DNA of 64,000 nucleotides from JANQSS01 sp965249735 (GTDB lineage: Bacteria; Bacteroidota; Bacteroidia; Chitinophagales; Saprospiraceae): NCBI GenBank assembly GCA_965249735.1, contig CBDFMS010000024.1:186001-250000 (forward strand). Direction: 5' to 3'. The position numbers and the translations under genes were made by a program. Every line of letters starts with the position of its first letter. The stretch's first letter is position 1. The notes beneath the pieces were generated by a model. That model ran no database searches and was not told the DNA's origin. It saw only the letters and a program-made list of their open reading frames with translations. Positions 54,375-63,863 of the stretch are shown piece after piece.

Positions 54375-55931
54375 ATGCTTGTAAAAATAAATGCTGCTGC
54401 TGTCCATGGTGTCGATGCCCGACATATTGTAGTGGAAGTCAGTTTGGGTGGCCCGCCCGTGCCGGGGCAGAAATATTATCATCTCGTTGGTCTGCCCGAT
54501 AATGCAGTCAAAGAGGGGCAACAAAGAATAGAAGCCGCTATTCAAAATATTGGGAAGCGTTTTCCACGACAAAAGATGACCATCAATTTTGCTCCTGCTG
54601 ACATTCGTAAAGAAGGCAGTACATACGATTTGCCATTGGCAATAGGGGTGTTGGCTGCATCCGGTCAAATTCCTACCGACAAACTGGAAGATTATATGAT
54701 GATGGGTGAGCTTTCACTGGGCGGTGAGTTACGTCCGGTAAAAGGAGTTTTGCCAATTGCCATCAAAGCACGTGCTGATAAGTACAAAGGTCTAATCATA
54801 CCAAGGCAAAATGCACGCGAAGCGGCCATTGTCAATGACCTTGAGATCATTGGCGTTTCTTCGCTTGTCGAAGCAATGGATTTTCTGGCCGGGACAGGTG
54901 ATATAAAACCTACAGTCACCGATACGCGAGAGGAATTTTTTGATATTCAAAATCAATATACACTTGATTTTTCTGATGTACGAGGTCAGGAAAACATAAA
55001 ACGTGCTCTTGAAATCGCGGCTGCCGGCGGGCACAATGTCATTCTAATCGGGCCACCCGGATCAGGCAAGACAATGTTGGCAAAAAGATTACCTACGGTT
55101 CTACCACCACTCAATTTGTACGAGGCATTGGAAACAACGAAGATCCACAGTGTATCCGGGCTACTGGCAGAAAACTCTTCACTCGTGCCAACCCGCCCGT
55201 TTCGATCTCCTCATCATACAATCTCTGATGTAGCCTTAGTTGGTGGTGGTTCTAACCCAAGTCCCGGTGAAATTAGCCTGGCACACAATGGCGTACTTTT
55301 CCTGGACGAACTTCCGGAATTTAAACACTCCGTCTTGGAAGTCTTAAGACAACCGATGGAAGAGCGACGCGTCACCATATCCCGGGCACGGGTGAGCGTG
55401 GACTATCCTGCTAACTTTATGCTGGTTGCCTCGATGAATCCTTGTCCTTGTGGATTCTATAATCATCCTGAAAAAGAATGTGTTTGTGGTCCCGGTATCG
55501 TCAAGCGATATCTAAACCGGATTTCCGGTCCCCTAATGGACAGGATTGATCTTCATGTAGAAGTGACACCTGTCTCTTATGATGAGCTGTCGAGCAGTGA
55601 ACGCAGCGAAGAGACAAGTGCCGACATAACTAGGCGTGTGGTAGAAGCTCGAAACGTTCAGGATGAAAGATTTAAGGACATGCCTGAGGTACACGCCAAT
55701 GCGCAGATGCCGGAACGCATGGTTCGTGAAATTTGTCAGATCGATCAGGCAGGCACAACCTTGTTGAAAGCCGCCATGGAAAAACTTCAACTTTCAGCCC
55801 GGGCCTATGATCGAATTCTAAAGGTTGCCCGTACATGTGCTGATCTGGGTGGGTCAGAAAAGATACAAATTGAGCATTTGGCTGAAGCTATCCAGTACCG
55901 CAGCCTTGACCGTGAAAACTGGGCGAACTGA
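54375..55931 (+). CDS. comM: ComM/YifB-family Mg-chelatase-like AAA+ ATPase
   Basis: 518 residues from the ATG at 54375, where the family start MLVKINAAAVHGVDARHIVV begins; the in-frame TTG at 54354 only adds seven residues. An N-terminal Lon-protease-like S5 fold (about 15-180) has LPDNAVKEGQQRIEAAIQN. The AAA+ core has Walker A GPPGSGKTML (near 225) and Walker B VLFLDELPEF, then NPCPCGFYNHPEKECVCGP (a cysteine cluster) and a helical C-terminal domain (QLSARAYDRILKVARTCADL). ComM proteins are hexameric helicases that promote branch migration during natural transformation. The stop codon lies inside REP copy 4. The gene is divergent from the glycine-rich genes. Confidence 0.95.
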   Translation: MLVKINAAAVHGVDARHIVVEVSLGGPPVPGQKYYHLVGLPDNAVKEGQQRIEAAIQNIGKRFPRQKMTINFAPADIRKEGSTYDLPLAIGVLAASGQIPTDKLEDYMMMGELSLGGELRPVKGVLPIAIKARADKYKGLIIPRQNAREAAIVNDLEIIGVSSLVEAMDFLAGTGDIKPTVTDTREEFFDIQNQYTLDFSDVRGQENIKRALEIAAAGGHNVILIGPPGSGKTMLAKRLPTVLPPLNLYEALETTKIHSVSGLLAENSSLVPTRPFRSPHHTISDVALVGGGSNPSPGEISLAHNGVLFLDELPEFKHSVLEVLRQPMEERRVTISRARVSVDYPANFMLVASMNPCPCGFYNHPEKECVCGPGIVKRYLNRISGPLMDRIDLHVEVTPVSYDELSSSERSEETSADITRRVVEARNVQDERFKDMPEVHANAQMPERMVREICQIDQAGTTLLKAAMEKLQLSARAYDRILKVARTCADLGGSEKIQIEHLAEAIQYRSLDRENWAN

Positions 55932-55963
55932 TCACTTAGTCATCTGATGACTAAGTCATCAGT
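55927..55963. repeat. REP copy 4 at the 3' end of comM
   Basis: ACTGATCACTTAGT (55927-55940) and ACTAAGTCATCAGT (55950-55963) pair with one mismatch around CATCTGATG. The perfect core GTCATCTGATGAC is at 55939-55951. It differs from copy 3 at two positions. The comM stop TGA (55929-55931) is the first part of the element. A full copy nearly 25 kb from the RAYT suggests mobility in trans. Confidence 0.92.
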
Positions 55964-56049
55964 CTTGGCACAATCCTTGCACTCACTTTTAAGATCAATT
56001 GACGAAGGAATGTGAATACCTTAACTTCGCCGATCCATTAATCGAATGA

Positions 56050-57006
56050 ATGAAAGTAACCCAACATCTCATTGAGGCAGCTGGTAAGCCCCTCGTCTCG
56101 TTTGAAGTGCTCCCACCACTGAAGGGTGGAAGTATGAAAGATATTTTCAAGATCCTGGACCCCCTGATGGAGTTCAAACCACCTTTTATTGATGTTACCT
56201 ATCATCGGGAAGAATATATCTATAAACAAATGCCCTCCGGGTATTATGAAAAATCTGCAATTAGAAAACGACCCGGTACTGTGGGAATCTGTACTGCCCT
56301 AATGCATCACTATGGCGTGGATACGGTACCACATTTTATATGTGGAGGATTTACTAAAGAAGATACTGAAAATGCTCTGATTGACTTGAATTTCCTCAAT
56401 ATTGAAAATGTCCTCGCTTTACGTGGTGACGGGAGAAAATTTGATGGGAAATTTGTCCCGGAACCTGCCGGGCATCACTTTGCCATTGATCTTGTCAAAC
56501 AGGCAAATGAAATGAATCTAGGAATTTATCTCGATGAAACGATAGAGAATGGAACAACTACCGATTTTTGTATTGGCGTAGCGGGATACCCTGAAAAACA
56601 TTTTGAATCTCCGAATTACAAATTGGATATTCAAATGTTAAAAAATAAAATTGATGCTGGTGCAGATTACATTGTCACCCAAATGTTTTTTGATAATAAA
56701 TATTATTTCAAATTTGTTGAAGACTGTCGCGCAATTGGAATAAATGTGCCCATCATACCGGGAATTAAACCACTTACTCGTGCATCGCAGCTTGTCTCAA
56801 TTCCACGTGTTTTTTATATCAATCTGCCCAATGATTTAGTTGATGGTGTAACGGAAGCCAAAACAAGAGAAGCCGTCAGACAAGTAGGACAGGAATGGTG
56901 TATTGCGCAATGCAAAGAATTACTGGATTATGGTGTTCCCTGTCTTCACTTTTATACAATGGGTGATGCGAAGTTGATTAAACGAGTTATCTCAAATATT
57001 ATATAG
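56050..57006 (+). CDS. metF: 5,10-methylenetetrahydrofolate reductase
   Basis: 318 residues. MetF features: LVSFEVLPPLKGGSMKDIF (FE near the start), PPFIDVTYHREEYI, VGICTALMHHYGVDTVPHFI, NVLALRGDGR (FAD-binding region), GADYIVTQMFFDNKYYFKFV and PIIPGIKPLTRASQL. It reduces 5,10-methylene-THF to 5-methyl-THF with FAD in the cytosol, supplying methionine synthesis. I see no SAM riboswitch in the 86 bases between the REP and the start. The M14 peptidase gene begins two bases after the stop, so the two are co-transcribed though functionally unrelated. Confidence 0.96.
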   Translation: MKVTQHLIEAAGKPLVSFEVLPPLKGGSMKDIFKILDPLMEFKPPFIDVTYHREEYIYKQMPSGYYEKSAIRKRPGTVGICTALMHHYGVDTVPHFICGGFTKEDTENALIDLNFLNIENVLALRGDGRKFDGKFVPEPAGHHFAIDLVKQANEMNLGIYLDETIENGTTTDFCIGVAGYPEKHFESPNYKLDIQMLKNKIDAGADYIVTQMFFDNKYYFKFVEDCRAIGINVPIIPGIKPLTRASQLVSIPRVFYINLPNDLVDGVTEAKTREAVRQVGQEWCIAQCKELLDYGVPCLHFYTMGDAKLIKRVISNII

Positions 57007-57008
57007 TC

Positions 57009-59516
57009 ATGTTTCGAGGATACATTTATTGTGTTTTCCTGAGTCTGATATTTTCTTATAGTTCCACGGCACAGGTGCAACACCCTCGCGAATTTATGCC
57101 TCATAAATTCGGTGAAGAATTTACGCCACATCATCGCCTTGTAGATTATTTTTATCATGTAGGACAGCAAAGTCCAAGGGTACAAATTTTTGAATATGGT
57201 AGAACGAATCAAAAAAGACCCCTTCTTTATGCAATTGTAACGAGCCCCGAAAATCATGCAAACCTCGATGCAATTCGAATGAATAATTTAATTAGCGCCG
57301 GACTTACGGAAGGAGAGACCAAAAGCGAATTAAAAAAGAGTATCGTGTGGTTGAGTTTTGGGGTGCATGGTAATGAAGCAGGTGCTTCTGAGAGTTCAAT
57401 GACCACCATATACGCGCTTGCTTCAGGCGATGATAAAGAAGTTGAAGCATGGCTAGACAAAACAATTGTAATTATAGATCCTTGTATCAATCCGGACGGA
57501 TCGAATCGGTATACCAATTGGATTATTAATACGACTGGAAACTTTAAAAATCCCAGCGTATTGGATAACGAGCATCGTGAACCATGGCCATCCGGACGAG
57601 TCAATCACTATTACCATGACCTGAATCGTGATTGGGCCTGGGCGACTCAGATCGAAACCCAACACCGACTGGAGTTATATCATAAATGGCTCCCTCATGT
57701 TCATGCCGATTTTCATGAGATGTATCCGCCAAGTCCATATTTTTTCGCACCAGCCGCCGAACCTTTCCATACATACATATCTGACTGGCAGCGTGAGCTT
57801 CAATTGAATATTGGTAAAAATCATGCCAGCCATTTTGATAAAAATAAATGGCTTTACTATACAAGAGAGCAATTCGATTTATTTTATCCGGCATATGGCG
57901 ACACCTATCCCACATTTAATGGGGCAGTTGGGATGACTTACGAGCAAGCCGGTCATGCTGTTTCAGGACGATCATATTTATTAGAAAACGGAGATACACT
58001 CACATTACAGGATCGCATTGACCACCATACGACAACAGCCTTGTCGACAGTCGAGATATCTGCTTTGAAGTATAAAGAAATAACCGAAGAGTTTAAAAGT
58101 TATTTCGAAGATGCGATCCAAGCTCCAACTGGAAAATATAAAAACTACATCATACAAAACAACGGGTCAACCGACATAGAAGATTTTCTAAAATTATTGG
58201 ACAGGCATCATATCTTCTATGGTCAATTATCAGCAGCTGGAAAAGTTTCAGGATATTGTTTTCCGGAATTTTCTAATACGTCCTTTTCTTACAAAGGGGG
58301 AGATATAATTGTCCCGGTGAAACAGCCGCATGGTACGATGGTTCAGGTTTTATTAGAACCAAAATCCAAATTGGTTGATTCCATAACGTATGATATTACG
58401 GCTTGGTCGTTACTGGCGGCTTATGGCCTGGAAGCGGTGGCTACAGAACGTGAATTAGAATACGAAAATTACAAATTACCGCAAAAGCGATCCAGCCAGG
58501 TGGCACCGGCTTATGCATATGCCATAAGATATCAAGGATGGTCTTCAGCACGACTTATTGCCGAATTACAATCGAATGGAATAAAATTACGTGTTGCAAA
58601 TAAAAGATTTACCAATAGCGGACATTCTTGTGATCGAGGCACGTTTGTAATTACTGAAACAGATAATAAGAGAAAAGATCTGATTCAGTATTTGAATAAA
58701 TTAACAGCAAAGTATAATTGCGAAATCCTGGCATTAAAAACAGGATTTTCGGAGCGGGGGCCGGATATAGGCTCTGATGATATAGCATTAGTACAAAACC
58801 CGAGTATATTAATTGTTGGTGGTAAAGGAACAAGCCAATACAATTTCGGTCAGATCTGGCAATTTATGGATGAAGACCTAAAACTGCCATACACGATGGT
58901 TTTGGAAGAACATCTTAGTCGTCTTGATTTAAAGGAATTTGAAACAATAATTTTTCCGGAAGGCTACTACCCTAATGTAAAAGAAAATACTTTGACGAAA
59001 TTAGTTAAATGGGTAAATAACGGTGGGAAATTAATCGCTTTTGGCACGTCCATTTCAGTGATTTCCAGAGAAAATGGATTCTCGATTTCATTGACCAAAG
59101 AATCTGAAAAACCCAAAACTTCCAGGGAAGAAGATAATGACAAATTGGAACGTTATGAGGCTGCTTTGCGAAATGGTGTCAGCAATAAAATTCCGGGTGC
59201 CATAGTACGGCTTCAAATAGACGATTCGCATCCCATGGGTTACGGTATCGGACCATACTACGCTTCTCTAAAAACGTCCTCTTATGTTATTCCTCATCAG
59301 GAAAATACCTGGAATGTCGGTTTTATTGCAGAAGACTTACTCTACACCGGTTTTATTGGAAAGCGTATTGAGGACAAGTTGAAAAACAGTAATTCATTTT
59401 TTGTGAAAGATCAGGGACAGGGGCATGTAATTGGATTGATAGATAATCCTTTGTATCGTTCATTTTGGCATAAAGGCAAACAAGTTTTGTTTAATGCCAT
59501 TTTTATGGTCCAATAA
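57009..59516 (+). CDS. secreted M14-family zinc carboxypeptidase
   Basis: 835 residues. A signal peptide (VFLSLIFSYSSTAQ) is followed by a catalytic domain with the zinc ligands H and E in WLSFGVHGNEAGASE (about 116-130), IDPCINPDGSNRY, and the third-ligand region HVHADFHEMYPPSPYFF. The catalytic Glu is probably that of AVGMTYEQAGHAVS. The second half, about 400 residues, is beta-rich with a glutamine-amidotransferase-like segment (SILIVGGKGTSQYNFGQIWQ, ETIIFPEGYYP). There is no T9SS tail, so periplasmic location is likely. It would trim peptides or peptidoglycan; the substrate is unassigned. It begins two bases after metF. Confidence 0.88.
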   Translation: MFRGYIYCVFLSLIFSYSSTAQVQHPREFMPHKFGEEFTPHHRLVDYFYHVGQQSPRVQIFEYGRTNQKRPLLYAIVTSPENHANLDAIRMNNLISAGLTEGETKSELKKSIVWLSFGVHGNEAGASESSMTTIYALASGDDKEVEAWLDKTIVIIDPCINPDGSNRYTNWIINTTGNFKNPSVLDNEHREPWPSGRVNHYYHDLNRDWAWATQIETQHRLELYHKWLPHVHADFHEMYPPSPYFFAPAAEPFHTYISDWQRELQLNIGKNHASHFDKNKWLYYTREQFDLFYPAYGDTYPTFNGAVGMTYEQAGHAVSGRSYLLENGDTLTLQDRIDHHTTTALSTVEISALKYKEITEEFKSYFEDAIQAPTGKYKNYIIQNNGSTDIEDFLKLLDRHHIFYGQLSAAGKVSGYCFPEFSNTSFSYKGGDIIVPVKQPHGTMVQVLLEPKSKLVDSITYDITAWSLLAAYGLEAVATERELEYENYKLPQKRSSQVAPAYAYAIRYQGWSSARLIAELQSNGIKLRVANKRFTNSGHSCDRGTFVITETDNKRKDLIQYLNKLTAKYNCEILALKTGFSERGPDIGSDDIALVQNPSILIVGGKGTSQYNFGQIWQFMDEDLKLPYTMVLEEHLSRLDLKEFETIIFPEGYYPNVKENTLTKLVKWVNNGGKLIAFGTSISVISRENGFSISLTKESEKPKTSREEDNDKLERYEAALRNGVSNKIPGAIVRLQIDDSHPMGYGIGPYYASLKTSSYVIPHQENTWNVGFIAEDLLYTGFIGKRIEDKLKNSNSFFVKDQGQGHVIGLIDNPLYRSFWHKGKQVLFNAIFMVQ

Positions 59517-59773
59517 GATTATTTAAAAACTTGTATTCTTGCGACCTATCCTATGCTTGCTGCCTGGCGCACAAACAACGGATTCTTTAGTCTTTTTCTC
59601 ATGTTAATCTGCCGTTGTGCTGATTGATAAAGGCGATGTTGTAAACCCGGAAAAAGACTTGATTTGAGAGACCATGGGCAACGGCTTTAACACCTCCACC
59701 CGGCTAAGTGCGTTTAAACGAAATAAAGCCATTATCTTAGGTGGTTCATTTGTACATTTGTGTACTTCTGAAT

Positions 59774-62461
59774 ATGAGAATAATTACGAGATATTTATTG
59801 CTTTTCTCCTTATCCCTGGTGGGGTCCACGTCCCTATTGGCACAGGAGCTGGACCACGTACAGGGTGATTTGCTCGTGAAGTTTATGCCTGAAGTCGATG
59901 CGAATCAATTCGTGGCACGTATGAATACCTGGCGGAGAGGATCTTTATCGACGGCGTATGATAGACCTGTCGTCCCATCCATGAATATTCACATCTTGGT
60001 TTTTGACCATAATCGATACAATGAATTTGATGTAAAGAGCTTGTTCGAAAATCAACCGGAAGTTGATATTATACAATTCAATCATTTACTTAGTAAGCGC
60101 AGCACGACACCCGATGATCCGTTATTTTGGAATCAATGGCAATATATCAACACTGGCCAGCTCCCAAATGGAGTGGAGGATGCGGATTTGGATATTGATC
60201 TGGCATGGGATATAACAACCGGTGGCCTTACGACCTTTGGTGATACAATAGTTGTATGCGTTGTCGATGACGGTCTCGATCCTGACCATCTTGATTTTGG
60301 AGATAATATATGGCGTAACTATGCTGAAATTCCCGGTAACCTTATGGACGATGACAACAATGGATATGTCGATGATACCATTGGCTGGGACGTGTATGAT
60401 GAAGACGGCAACCCGTTTTCAACGTTGCCGGGTGACGATCATGGCACACCCGTTGCTGGAATTATCGGAGCAAAAGGAAACAATGGTATTGGGGTCAGCG
60501 GGGTCAATTGGGATGTAAAACTTATGGTTGTAAGAGGAGGTGGGGTAAATGAGGCAGATGCTTTGTCGGCTTACAATTATCCACTTGTCATGCGAATGAA
60601 GTACAATGCCACCAATGGTCAGGAAGGTGCATTTGTCGTGGCAACCAATTCTTCCTGGGGAAAAGATGGCGGACAACCTGATGATGCTCCGCTTTGGTGC
60701 GCCATGTATGATACGATGGGAGTACATGGTATTTTGAGCGTCGGCGCCACAGCAAATCGCAACTATAACGTGGATGATGTGGGTGATTTACCCACTGCAT
60801 GCCCTAGTGATTATTTAATTGCCGTGACAAATCTTGATGAGACAGACGAAAAGGTGAGACTGGCGGCATATGGACCCATTTCTATAGATCTTGGAGCTTA
60901 CAGTGAAAATTCATTCACCGTTGCTGTCCCGAACACCTATGATGATTTTGGCGGTACATCCGGTGCTGCACCACATGTAGCGGGTGCTATTGGATTGCTG
61001 TACTCGGCTCCTTGTGAAGCCTTGTCCGGACTCATTCAACAAAATCCGGCAGCTGCAGCGCGTTTGGTTCGTGACGCTATACTAGATGGGGTGACTCCCA
61101 ATGCAAGTCTTGACACAATTACAACAACCGGAGGTCGATTAAATGTGAATGGGGCTATTCAAACGCTCCTGGCCAATTGCGGTCCCTGTCCAACGCTACT
61201 CGATCTACAAGCTTCAGATATAACTACGGATGGCTTCGTTCTCAACTGGACCGGCAATGATTCTGTAGTAGATGTTGAACTTCAATATCGCCTGGTAGGG
61301 AATTTAAACTGGACAACCATTATCACACCTGGAGAGGCCTATCAAGTTTCAGACCTGGATGTATGTGCACATTATGAAGTTCGACTCCGAGCGTTGTGTA
61401 ATGAGGATACTTCATTGCATTCACCGACTATTTTTATTAAGACAGATGGATGCTGTGACATCCCTCTTGATTTGGTGACAGGCAATCTCACTGAAGATCA
61501 AATCACGGTGAGTTGGGGTGATGTGACCGCTGCAACGAACTTTTTATTGCGGATTCAAACGCTGGGAAATCCAACCTGGACCGAGTTTACAACTTCTATG
61601 ACAGCTTATACATTCACGAATATTAATCCGTGTACTACCTATGAAATTCAAGTTAAATCGGTCTGTTCAGACTCCTCATCTGATTTTACCAGCGGTATTA
61701 TCGTTAGTACTCCCGGATGTGGTGGATGTTTAGACCTGGATTATTGTACTGCGCAAGGTGGTGATACGGAATTTGATTTCATCCGGTCTTTTGAATTTGA
61801 GGGCTATTGGAACATCTCCGGTGATGATGAAGGCTATGGCGACTATACGGCACTATCACTTCCTCATGCAGAACGTGAGAAAAATTACACGATTTCGATT
61901 AAACCCGGTATAACCGGCGTAGCACTGGATGAAAACTATGTCGTTTGGATTGATTTTAATACAGATGGTGATTTTGCTGAGGAAGAAAAAGTATTGGCGT
62001 TAGATTCAAAAGATACTTCAGGGGTGTCCGCGGAAATCACGGTACCGGCCAACGCAGTCTTAGGTTCTACAAGAATGCGCGTTGGATTGCGATTTACACG
62101 TGATCCGGAGGTTTGTGATGATTCAGGCTTTATGTTGGGCGAATTTGAAGACTATTGCTTGACGATCGATGAAAACTCCGGGACTAACAACAATCCCGCA
62201 AATGAAGCTATTCGCCTGGATGTCTATCCAAATCCGGTGGTCGATCAACTTGTCTTACGCAGTTCAGATTATTCCATTTCAAAAGGTCGGTTAACCATCA
62301 TCGATCAGGGTGGGAATATGATCGTAGATCACGATGTAGATCTGCTCCAAAATGATCATAGGATCGTGGATTTTTCAAATTTAGCATCAGGGATGTATAT
62401 CGTACGATTTGTAACATCGGATCGATCTTACACATTTACAAGAAAGGTCGTCAAATTATAA
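59774..62461 (+). CDS. T9SS-secreted S8 subtilisin-like protease with FN3 and GEVED domains
   Basis: 895 residues from the ATG at 59774, where a signal peptide begins (MRIITRYLLLFSLSL); the open frame back to 59741 precedes a TACATTTG box (59753-59760) that may be the promoter. A propeptide (about 30-110) is followed by the S8 domain: Asp in VVCVVDDGLDPDH, His in GDDHGTPVAGIIGAKGNN, Ser in GGTSGAAPHVAGAIG. Two fibronectin-III-like domains (ITTDGFVLNWTGN, LTEDQITVSWGDV) and a GEVED domain (NYVVWIDFNTDGDFAEEEKV) come next. The T9SS tail contains LDVYPNPVVDQLVLRSSD and ends SYTFTRKVVKL. It is a secreted endopeptidase, active residues intact. A small lipoprotein gene follows eight bases after the stop. 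Confidence 0.93.
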   Translation: MRIITRYLLLFSLSLVGSTSLLAQELDHVQGDLLVKFMPEVDANQFVARMNTWRRGSLSTAYDRPVVPSMNIHILVFDHNRYNEFDVKSLFENQPEVDIIQFNHLLSKRSTTPDDPLFWNQWQYINTGQLPNGVEDADLDIDLAWDITTGGLTTFGDTIVVCVVDDGLDPDHLDFGDNIWRNYAEIPGNLMDDDNNGYVDDTIGWDVYDEDGNPFSTLPGDDHGTPVAGIIGAKGNNGIGVSGVNWDVKLMVVRGGGVNEADALSAYNYPLVMRMKYNATNGQEGAFVVATNSSWGKDGGQPDDAPLWCAMYDTMGVHGILSVGATANRNYNVDDVGDLPTACPSDYLIAVTNLDETDEKVRLAAYGPISIDLGAYSENSFTVAVPNTYDDFGGTSGAAPHVAGAIGLLYSAPCEALSGLIQQNPAAAARLVRDAILDGVTPNASLDTITTTGGRLNVNGAIQTLLANCGPCPTLLDLQASDITTDGFVLNWTGNDSVVDVELQYRLVGNLNWTTIITPGEAYQVSDLDVCAHYEVRLRALCNEDTSLHSPTIFIKTDGCCDIPLDLVTGNLTEDQITVSWGDVTAATNFLLRIQTLGNPTWTEFTTSMTAYTFTNINPCTTYEIQVKSVCSDSSSDFTSGIIVSTPGCGGCLDLDYCTAQGGDTEFDFIRSFEFEGYWNISGDDEGYGDYTALSLPHAEREKNYTISIKPGITGVALDENYVVWIDFNTDGDFAEEEKVLALDSKDTSGVSAEITVPANAVLGSTRMRVGLRFTRDPEVCDDSGFMLGEFEDYCLTIDENSGTNNNPANEAIRLDVYPNPVVDQLVLRSSDYSISKGRLTIIDQGGNMIVDHDVDLLQNDHRIVDFSNLASGMYIVRFVTSDRSYTFTRKVVKL

Positions 62462-62469
62462 TCTATGCT

Positions 62470-62823
62470 ATGGTTACACCAAAGTTTTATTTACCCATGG
62501 TAATGTTGGGTATGCTTCTATTGTTTTCGTGTCAAACATCTCATATGAAGCAGGAAAATAATCGAATTAATGCTGATCCATCAATTATAAAAAATGAAAT
62601 TATTACCCAGCTAATTAATCTGGATGTAATCGAAGGAGTGGAACTGGATTTTAAAAAATATCGATTTAAATCCGAAAAGGTTCTAAGCCCGCATATGAAG
62701 GCCGTGGTTTTTACATATGATACCACGAGAATAACACCGGCGAAAATGATGTATAAATTAAATCGTGATGACCGGTTTGTTACTGTGGAATTCAATAAAA
62801 TAATATCGGTACGCGATAGATGA
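62470..62823 (+). CDS. small lipoprotein, function unknown
   Basis: 117 residues. A lipoprotein signal (MVMLGMLLLFSC, Cys about residue 21) leaves about 95 residues. The later part, AVVFTYDTTRITPAKMMYKL, has a beta-alpha look reminiscent of heavy-metal-associated-type domains, but the CxxC metal motif is absent and I do not assign it. It overlaps the rlmN start by four bases (ATGA) and follows the S8 protease gene by eight, so it is in one transcript with both. Confidence 0.7.
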   Translation: MVTPKFYLPMVMLGMLLLFSCQTSHMKQENNRINADPSIIKNEIITQLINLDVIEGVELDFKKYRFKSEKVLSPHMKAVVFTYDTTRITPAKMMYKLNRDDRFVTVEFNKIISVRDR

Positions 62824-63863
62824 CACTCGAATTAAAGGATATTCGCACACTTCGTCATGACCAATTAATCGCAGTTCTCGAGGAATTGGGACAACCGCCG
62901 TATCGGGCCAATCAAATCGAAGAATGGATTTGGCAAAGAGGTGCTATTACTTTTGATGAAATGAGTAATTTGTCAAAAGAGTTGCGCCAACTTCTTGCGA
63001 GTCGATATACATTTTATCCCCCAACACCAGAGGTTGTTCAGCAAAGTCGGGACGGGACGACTAAGGTGCGTTTTTCGTTGCACGATGATTTGAAAATTGA
63101 GAGCGTATTGATTCCGGTACCGGCAGATGAACGGTATACAGTGTGTGTTTCTTCACAGGCAGGATGTAGTCTGAGTTGTTCTTTCTGCGCCACTGGAAAA
63201 ATGGGTTTATTGCGTCAATTGACAGCCGCTGAAATTGTTGATCAAGTGCGATTTGTACAAGAATTATGCAAAGAATCTTTTGGTAAAAAAATAACAAATA
63301 TCGTCTATATGGGCATGGGCGAACCCTTATTAAATTATAAACAAGTCGCCGAAAGTATCCGAAGGCTTACAGGTGAAAAAGGGATGGGGTTTTCTGCAAA
63401 GCGAATTACAATTAGCACCGCGGGAATTGCAAAAATGATTAGAAAATTAGCTGATGATCATTTGCGTGTAAATCTCGCATTATCATTGCATGCGGCTAAT
63501 GACGAGAAGCGAGATGTGATTATGCCGATCAATGAATCGAATAATCTAGATTCGGTCATGGAGGCAATTAAATATTTTTATCGTGAGACAAGAAACCGTA
63601 TTTCTTTTGAATATATCGCTTTGAGAGAGTTTAATGACGCAATAGTCGATGCACAAGAATTAATTCAATTGTGTAAGCATTTTCCAGTGCGGGTTAATAT
63701 TATCGAATACAATCCAATCGGAGATGGGTTGTTCGAGGCATCAGATGAACGTAAACTGGAAGCTTTTATGAATGTTCTGCAGAAAGGAGGAGTCCTCACC
63801 ACCTTGCGCCGCAGCCGCGGGAAGGATATCGACGCTGCATGTGGTCAATTAGCTAACAAGTAG
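62820..63863 (+). CDS. rlmN: 23S rRNA (adenine2503-C2)/tRNA methyltransferase
   Basis: 347 residues. The radical-SAM cluster motif CSLSCSFCATGKMG (CxxxCxxC, about 113-126) is intact, with KVRFSLHDDLKIESVLIPVP before it and IVYMGMGEPLLNYKQVAESI, ITISTAGIAKMI and LALSLHAANDEKRDVIMPIN after. The C-terminal region, ending LRRSRGKDIDAACGQL, includes the second catalytic cysteine. It methylates A2503 of 23S rRNA and A37 of some tRNAs. Translational coupling to the lipoprotein gene is indicated by the ATGA overlap. Nothing is seen in the 137 bases after it. Confidence 0.97.
   Translation: MTLELKDIRTLRHDQLIAVLEELGQPPYRANQIEEWIWQRGAITFDEMSNLSKELRQLLASRYTFYPPTPEVVQQSRDGTTKVRFSLHDDLKIESVLIPVPADERYTVCVSSQAGCSLSCSFCATGKMGLLRQLTAAEIVDQVRFVQELCKESFGKKITNIVYMGMGEPLLNYKQVAESIRRLTGEKGMGFSAKRITISTAGIAKMIRKLADDHLRVNLALSLHAANDEKRDVIMPINESNNLDSVMEAIKYFYRETRNRISFEYIALREFNDAIVDAQELIQLCKHFPVRVNIIEYNPIGDGLFEASDERKLEAFMNVLQKGGVLTTLRRSRGKDIDAACGQLANK

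Noticed and set aside
55964..56049. SAM riboswitch ahead of metF
   Set aside because: Only 86 bases lie between the REP and the start and no riboswitch core can be recognised.
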